A stretch of DNA of 64,000 nucleotides from the NCBI RefSeq assembly GCF_009765275.1, contig NZ_VOPH01000004.1, positions 248,001 to 312,000 of the forward strand. The letters are read 5' to 3'. Under the pieces are notes generated by a model. That model ran no database searches. It was not told where the DNA came from and saw nothing but the letters and a program-made list of their open reading frames with translations. Made by a program: the position numbers and the translations under genes. Below are positions 61,171 through 64,000 of this stretch, in pieces. Within the stretch, counting starts at the first letter, position 1, and each line of letters starts with the position of its first letter. This DNA comes from Chachezhania sediminis. GTDB taxonomy: Bacteria > Pseudomonadota > Alphaproteobacteria > Rhodobacterales > Rhodobacteraceae.

Positions 61171-61890
61171 ATGCAGCCCGCACCCCACCGCAGGACAGAT
61201 CGGACCCAGCCCCGGAAGCGGGCCGGGTCTTCCGCCTGGGCCGCTGCCCTTCTGGCAGCGGGCCTGTCGCTTCTGCCGGCCACCGTTTCGGCGCAGTCCG
61301 GTCCTCCCACGAACCTTCAGACCGGCGACGCGCCGATCAGCCCGCTTCTGACTGTCCGGTCGGAAGAGGTTTTCCGGAAATCGCTTTACGGCCAGCGGAT
61401 CGAAAACGACTACAAGGCCCAACTGGCGGTCCTGGCTGCCGACAACCGCCGGATCGAGGCCGAACTGACGGCCGAGGAACAGGACCTGTCGGAACGCCGG
61501 GCCGAAATGGAACAGCAGGCCTTTGCCGACCTGGCCCGGGCCTTCGACACCAAGGTGCGCGAGATCCGGCGCGAACGCGACCAGGCGCTGACCGAAGCCA
61601 ACCGCAAGCACGAGCAGGCGCAGAGCCGGTTCTGGACCGACATCCAGCCGATCCTGGGCATGGCGCTGCACGAAAGCGGGGCTGCCGCGATCCTGGAGCA
61701 GCAGTCGGTCATCGCGAGCGCACAGGCGATCGACATCACGGATCATATCGTAGCCCGGATCGACGCCACGCTGGCCGATGGAAGCACCCTGGCGCCGGCC
61801 GATGCCGGTCCGGATCCGGCCGACGACATGGGTCCCGCCATCGCCCCCGACGCCGCCCGGCAATCCGCTCCGGCTGCCGGGCAACCCTGA
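61171..61890 (+). CDS. OmpH/Skp-family periplasmic chaperone
   Basis: A 239-aa protein with a signal peptide after a basic N-terminus (…SSAWAAALLAAGLSLLPATV, SAQSG). It has the OmpH/Skp coiled-coil body (about 60-170), LTVRSEEVFRKSLYGQRIEN through helices rich in Glu/Arg (REIRRERDQALTEANRKHEQ), and a long Pro/Ala/Asp-rich tail not present in E. coli Skp (161 aa). It escorts unfolded outer-membrane proteins to BamA. ATG 61171 is nine nt after bamA, so cotranscription is likely. Confidence 0.88.
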   Translation: MQPAPHRRTDRTQPRKRAGSSAWAAALLAAGLSLLPATVSAQSGPPTNLQTGDAPISPLLTVRSEEVFRKSLYGQRIENDYKAQLAVLAADNRRIEAELTAEEQDLSERRAEMEQQAFADLARAFDTKVREIRRERDQALTEANRKHEQAQSRFWTDIQPILGMALHESGAAAILEQQSVIASAQAIDITDHIVARIDATLADGSTLAPADAGPDPADDMGPAIAPDAARQSAPAAGQP

Positions 61891-61957
61891 GGCGGTGCTT
61901 GCCTGCGACCGGCCGGGTTGCTAGTCACCGCATCAGCCGTACCAAGGACCGATCCGA

Positions 61958-62431
61958 ATGACCGATACAGCCCCTGCGCTTCTGACCGCCGATATCCAAC
62001 GCATCCAGCAGATACTGCCCCACCGCTATCCGTTCCTGCTGGTGGACAAGGTCGTGGACATCGACGGCACGTCGTCGGCAACGGGGATCAAGAACGTCAC
62101 CATGAACGAACCGCACTTCCAGGGACACTTTCCGGATGTGCCGATCATGCCGGGTATCATGATCGTCGAGGCGATGGGTCAGACCGCGGGCGTGATGATC
62201 GGCTGCAGCGTCGAAATGGAAACGACGGACCTGCTGATCTATTTCATGGGCATCGACAACTGCAAGTTCCGCCGCAAGGTGGTGCCGGGCGACGTGCTGA
62301 AGCTGCACGTGACCACCGTTCGTGGCCGCCCCGGCGGCAAGGTGTGGAAGATCGCGGGCCGCGCCGAAGTCGACGGGGAAGTCGCAGCCGAGGCGGAGTT
62401 CACCGCCATGATCGACTGGGGCAAGGGATAA
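61958..62431 (+). CDS. fabZ: 3-Hydroxyacyl-[acyl-carrier-protein] dehydratase FabZ
   Basis: A 157-aa hot-dog-fold dehydratase of fatty-acid synthesis. It begins [20 protein letters not shown], with catalytic H57 in [14 protein letters not shown] and E71 in [10 protein letters not shown]. The length is typical. It lies 67 nt after ompH and 11 nt before lpxA, the standard envelope-cluster order; lpxD is missing from between ompH and fabZ here. Confidence 0.96.
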   Translation: MTDTAPALLTADIQRIQQILPHRYPFLLVDKVVDIDGTSSATGIKNVTMNEPHFQGHFPDVPIMPGIMIVEAMGQTAGVMIGCSVEMETTDLLIYFMGIDNCKFRRKVVPGDVLKLHVTTVRGRPGGKVWKIAGRAEVDGEVAAEAEFTAMIDWGKG

Positions 62432-62442
62432 CAGGAGCAGGC

Positions 62443-63228
62443 ATGACCTCGATCCATCCGACGGCCATCGTCGAAGAGGGCGCTCGCATAGGGGCCGATT
62501 GCGTGATCGGCGCGTTCTGCATGGTCGGCCGCGACGTCACGCTGGGCGACCGTGTCGAACTTAAAAGCCATGTCGTCGTCACCGGCGAAACGTCGATCGG
62601 GGCGGATTCCGTTCTCTATTCCTTCGCCGTGATCGGCGAGATCCCCCAGGACAAAAAGTTCGGGGGCGAAAAGACCCGTCTGGAAATCGGCGAACGGGCC
62701 CGGATCCGCGAACATGTGACCGTCAATACCGGCACGGCGGGCGGCGGGGGTCTGACCAAGATCGGCGACGATGTCCTGCTGATGGCCGGCTGCCATGTGG
62801 CGCACGATGCCATCGTCGGCGACAGGGTGATCGTCGTGAACTCGGCCGCCGTGGCGGGGCATTGCATCCTGGAAGACGACGTGATCATCGGGGGCCTCTG
62901 CGGCATCCACCAGTTCGTCCGCATCGGCCGCGGCGCCATCATCGGTGCGCTGACCATGGTCACGAACGACGTCATTCCCTATGGCCTGGTCCAGGCGCCG
63001 CGCGGCGTGCTGGACGGGCTGAACCTTGTGGGGCTGAAGCGGCGCGGCGTGCCGCGCAAGGACATCACCGCGCTGCGGGCGGCCTTCCAGATGCTGAGCC
63101 AGGGCGAGGGCACGTTCCACGACCGCGCCCAGCGTCTGGGGGACGAGACGGAAAGCGACTATGTCCGCCATATCGTCGATTTCGTCCTTGCGGACAGCGA
63201 CCGGCACTTCCTGACGCCGGGCAAGTAG
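62443..63228 (+). CDS. lpxA: UDP-N-acetylglucosamine acyltransferase
   Basis: A 261-aa left-handed beta-helix enzyme, first step of lipid A synthesis. Hexapeptide repeats run from VEEGARIGADCVIGAFCMVG to IIGGLCGIHQFVRIGRGAII. The catalytic histidine is in MAGCHVAHDAIVG. The C-terminal helical domain begins about 190 (KRRGVPRKDITALRAAF). AGGAG lies four to five nt before the ATG. It is followed by lpxI 21 nt on. Confidence 0.96.
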   Translation: MTSIHPTAIVEEGARIGADCVIGAFCMVGRDVTLGDRVELKSHVVVTGETSIGADSVLYSFAVIGEIPQDKKFGGEKTRLEIGERARIREHVTVNTGTAGGGGLTKIGDDVLLMAGCHVAHDAIVGDRVIVVNSAAVAGHCILEDDVIIGGLCGIHQFVRIGRGAIIGALTMVTNDVIPYGLVQAPRGVLDGLNLVGLKRRGVPRKDITALRAAFQMLSQGEGTFHDRAQRLGDETESDYVRHIVDFVLADSDRHFLTPGK

Positions 63229-63249
63229 GTCAGCCGGGGAGGGCACGCC

Positions 63250-64000
63250 ATGCAAGCGCTGATTGCCGGGGGCGGCGGATTGCCTGCCGCCATTGTGGCC
63301 GCGATGGGCGCGCGCCCCGTGGTCTGTTCCTTCGAAGGGACCGTGCCCGAGGGGCTGACCCCTGACCTGACCTTCCGGGTGGAAACGCTGGGCACGCTGC
63401 TGGCGGACCTGAAGGCCCGCGGCGTGACTGAACTCTGCCTTGCGGGCAGCCTGACCCGGCCCGACGTCGACCCGTCGGCGCTGGACGCGGCGACGCTGCC
63501 GCTGGTGCCGGTGATCATGCAGGCGCTGGCCCAGGGCGATGACGGATCGTTGCGGATCGCCATCGGGGTCTTCGAAACCCAGGGGTTCACAGTCCTCGGC
63601 GCGCACGAGATCGCGCCGGACCTGCTGATGGCCGAAGGCTGTCCTACGGACCGCCAGCCGGCAAGGGCCGACATCGGCGATGCGGCCCGCGGCGCGGCCG
63701 TCGTCGGCGCGATGAGCGCCGTCGACATCGGTCAGGCCTGCGCCGTCCGCGCGGGCATGGCGATCGGGGTCGAAACCGTCTTCGGCACCGACTGGATGCT
63801 GTCCAGTCTCCTCAACCGGCCCGACTCGCTGCCGACCACGGGTGGTGTGCTCTACAAGGCGCCGAAGGTCGGGCAGGAACGTCGCGCCGACCTGCCGACG
63901 ATCGGCCCCGAAACCGTCCGTGGCGCCGCCGATGCGGCGCTGGCCGGGATCGTGATCGAGGCCGGCGGCGTCCTGGTCCTGGACCGCGAGACGGTGATTG
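63250..64000 (+). CDS. lpxI: UDP-2,3-diacylglucosamine pyrophosphatase LpxI (3' end outside window)
   Basis: About 250 codons are present before the right edge. The N-terminus MQALIAGGGGLPAAIVAAM and the blocks ARGVTELCLAGSLTRPDVDP, QALAQGDDGSLRIAI, FETQGFTVLGAHEIAPDLL and GQACAVRAGMAIGVETVFGTD match LpxI (DUF1009). This is the alphaproteobacterial replacement for LpxH that makes lipid X. GGGGAGG lies before the ATG. It follows lpxA; lpxB normally comes next. Confidence 0.93.
   Translation, partial: MQALIAGGGGLPAAIVAAMGARPVVCSFEGTVPEGLTPDLTFRVETLGTLLADLKARGVTELCLAGSLTRPDVDPSALDAATLPLVPVIMQALAQGDDGSLRIAIGVFETQGFTVLGAHEIAPDLLMAEGCPTDRQPARADIGDAARGAAVVGAMSAVDIGQACAVRAGMAIGVETVFGTDWMLSSLLNRPDSLPTTGGVLYKAPKVGQERRADLPTIGPETVRGAADAALAGIVIEAGGVLVLDRETVI

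Overview
The window looks like a chromosomal segment of a marine Rhodobacterales (Roseobacter-group, Rhodobacteraceae-type) alphaproteobacterium. The reasons are high GC, the gene orders pyrC/pyrE/dnaB and pyrH-frr-uppS-cdsA-dxr-rseP-bamA-ompH-fabZ-lpxA-lpxI, and intergenic repeats of the '...CCCCCGAGGTATTT...GATCAAAGAAG' type that I know from such genomes. The species cannot be named from sequence alone. No rRNA, tRNA, CRISPR array, insertion sequence or prophage is visible. Most strand assignments and start codons are supported by Shine-Dalgarno sequences or stop/start overlaps.

Layout. 1-11 kb (all minus strand): a truncated DUF1194 von Willebrand-like protein, dnaB, pyrE, two paralogous RTX proteins wedged between pyrE and pyrC, pyrC, a third RTX protein, and a Na+:alanine (AGCS) symporter. 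11-16.5 kb (minus): two tiny unknown proteins next to a cold-shock protein gene with a long inverted-repeat-rich leader, an exported sulfatase, a glycosyltransferase and a GNAT acetyltransferase. 16.6-21.6 kb (plus): MoxR ATPase plus vWA protein, an SDR oxidoreductase, a yeast-type cytosine deaminase, and an MHS-family transporter. 21.7-28 kb: a DUF302 protein, an orphan branched-chain-type binding protein, and a minus-strand set (57-aa membrane peptide, unknown exported protein, xerD, CorC/HlyC protein). 28-30.4 kb: aroK-aroB and a single-domain globin.

30.5-43 kb is the most interesting part. A FIST-domain protein (NosP-like, a candidate haem/nitric oxide sensor) is followed by a large GAF-LOV-PAS hybrid histidine kinase with a clear flavin-binding LOV signature, and by an overlapping LuxR-type response regulator. 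Facing them is a minus-strand polysaccharide locus: an Alg44-like PilZ/membrane-fusion protein, an Alg8-like processive glycosyltransferase, a degenerate mannose-1-phosphate guanylyltransferase, an AlgD-type GDP-mannose 6-dehydrogenase, and a fourth RTX protein. The two polysaccharide transcription units share a promoter-proximal element. A second short motif recurs in front of the FIST gene, algD and the guanylyltransferase-like gene. My inference is a gas/light-responsive switch controlling a GDP-mannuronate-based exopolysaccharide and a secreted matrix protein.

43-52.5 kb: ssb, a lytic transglycosylase, a methyltransferase, a peptide-type ABC transporter (fused double ATPase, two permeases, no binding protein) with a small cysteine-containing exported protein inside the operon, an AraC regulator and miaA. 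52.7-64 kb (plus): the conserved cell-envelope cluster pyrH, frr, uppS, cdsA, dxr, rseP, bamA, ompH, fabZ, lpxA and lpxI, the last one cut by the window edge.
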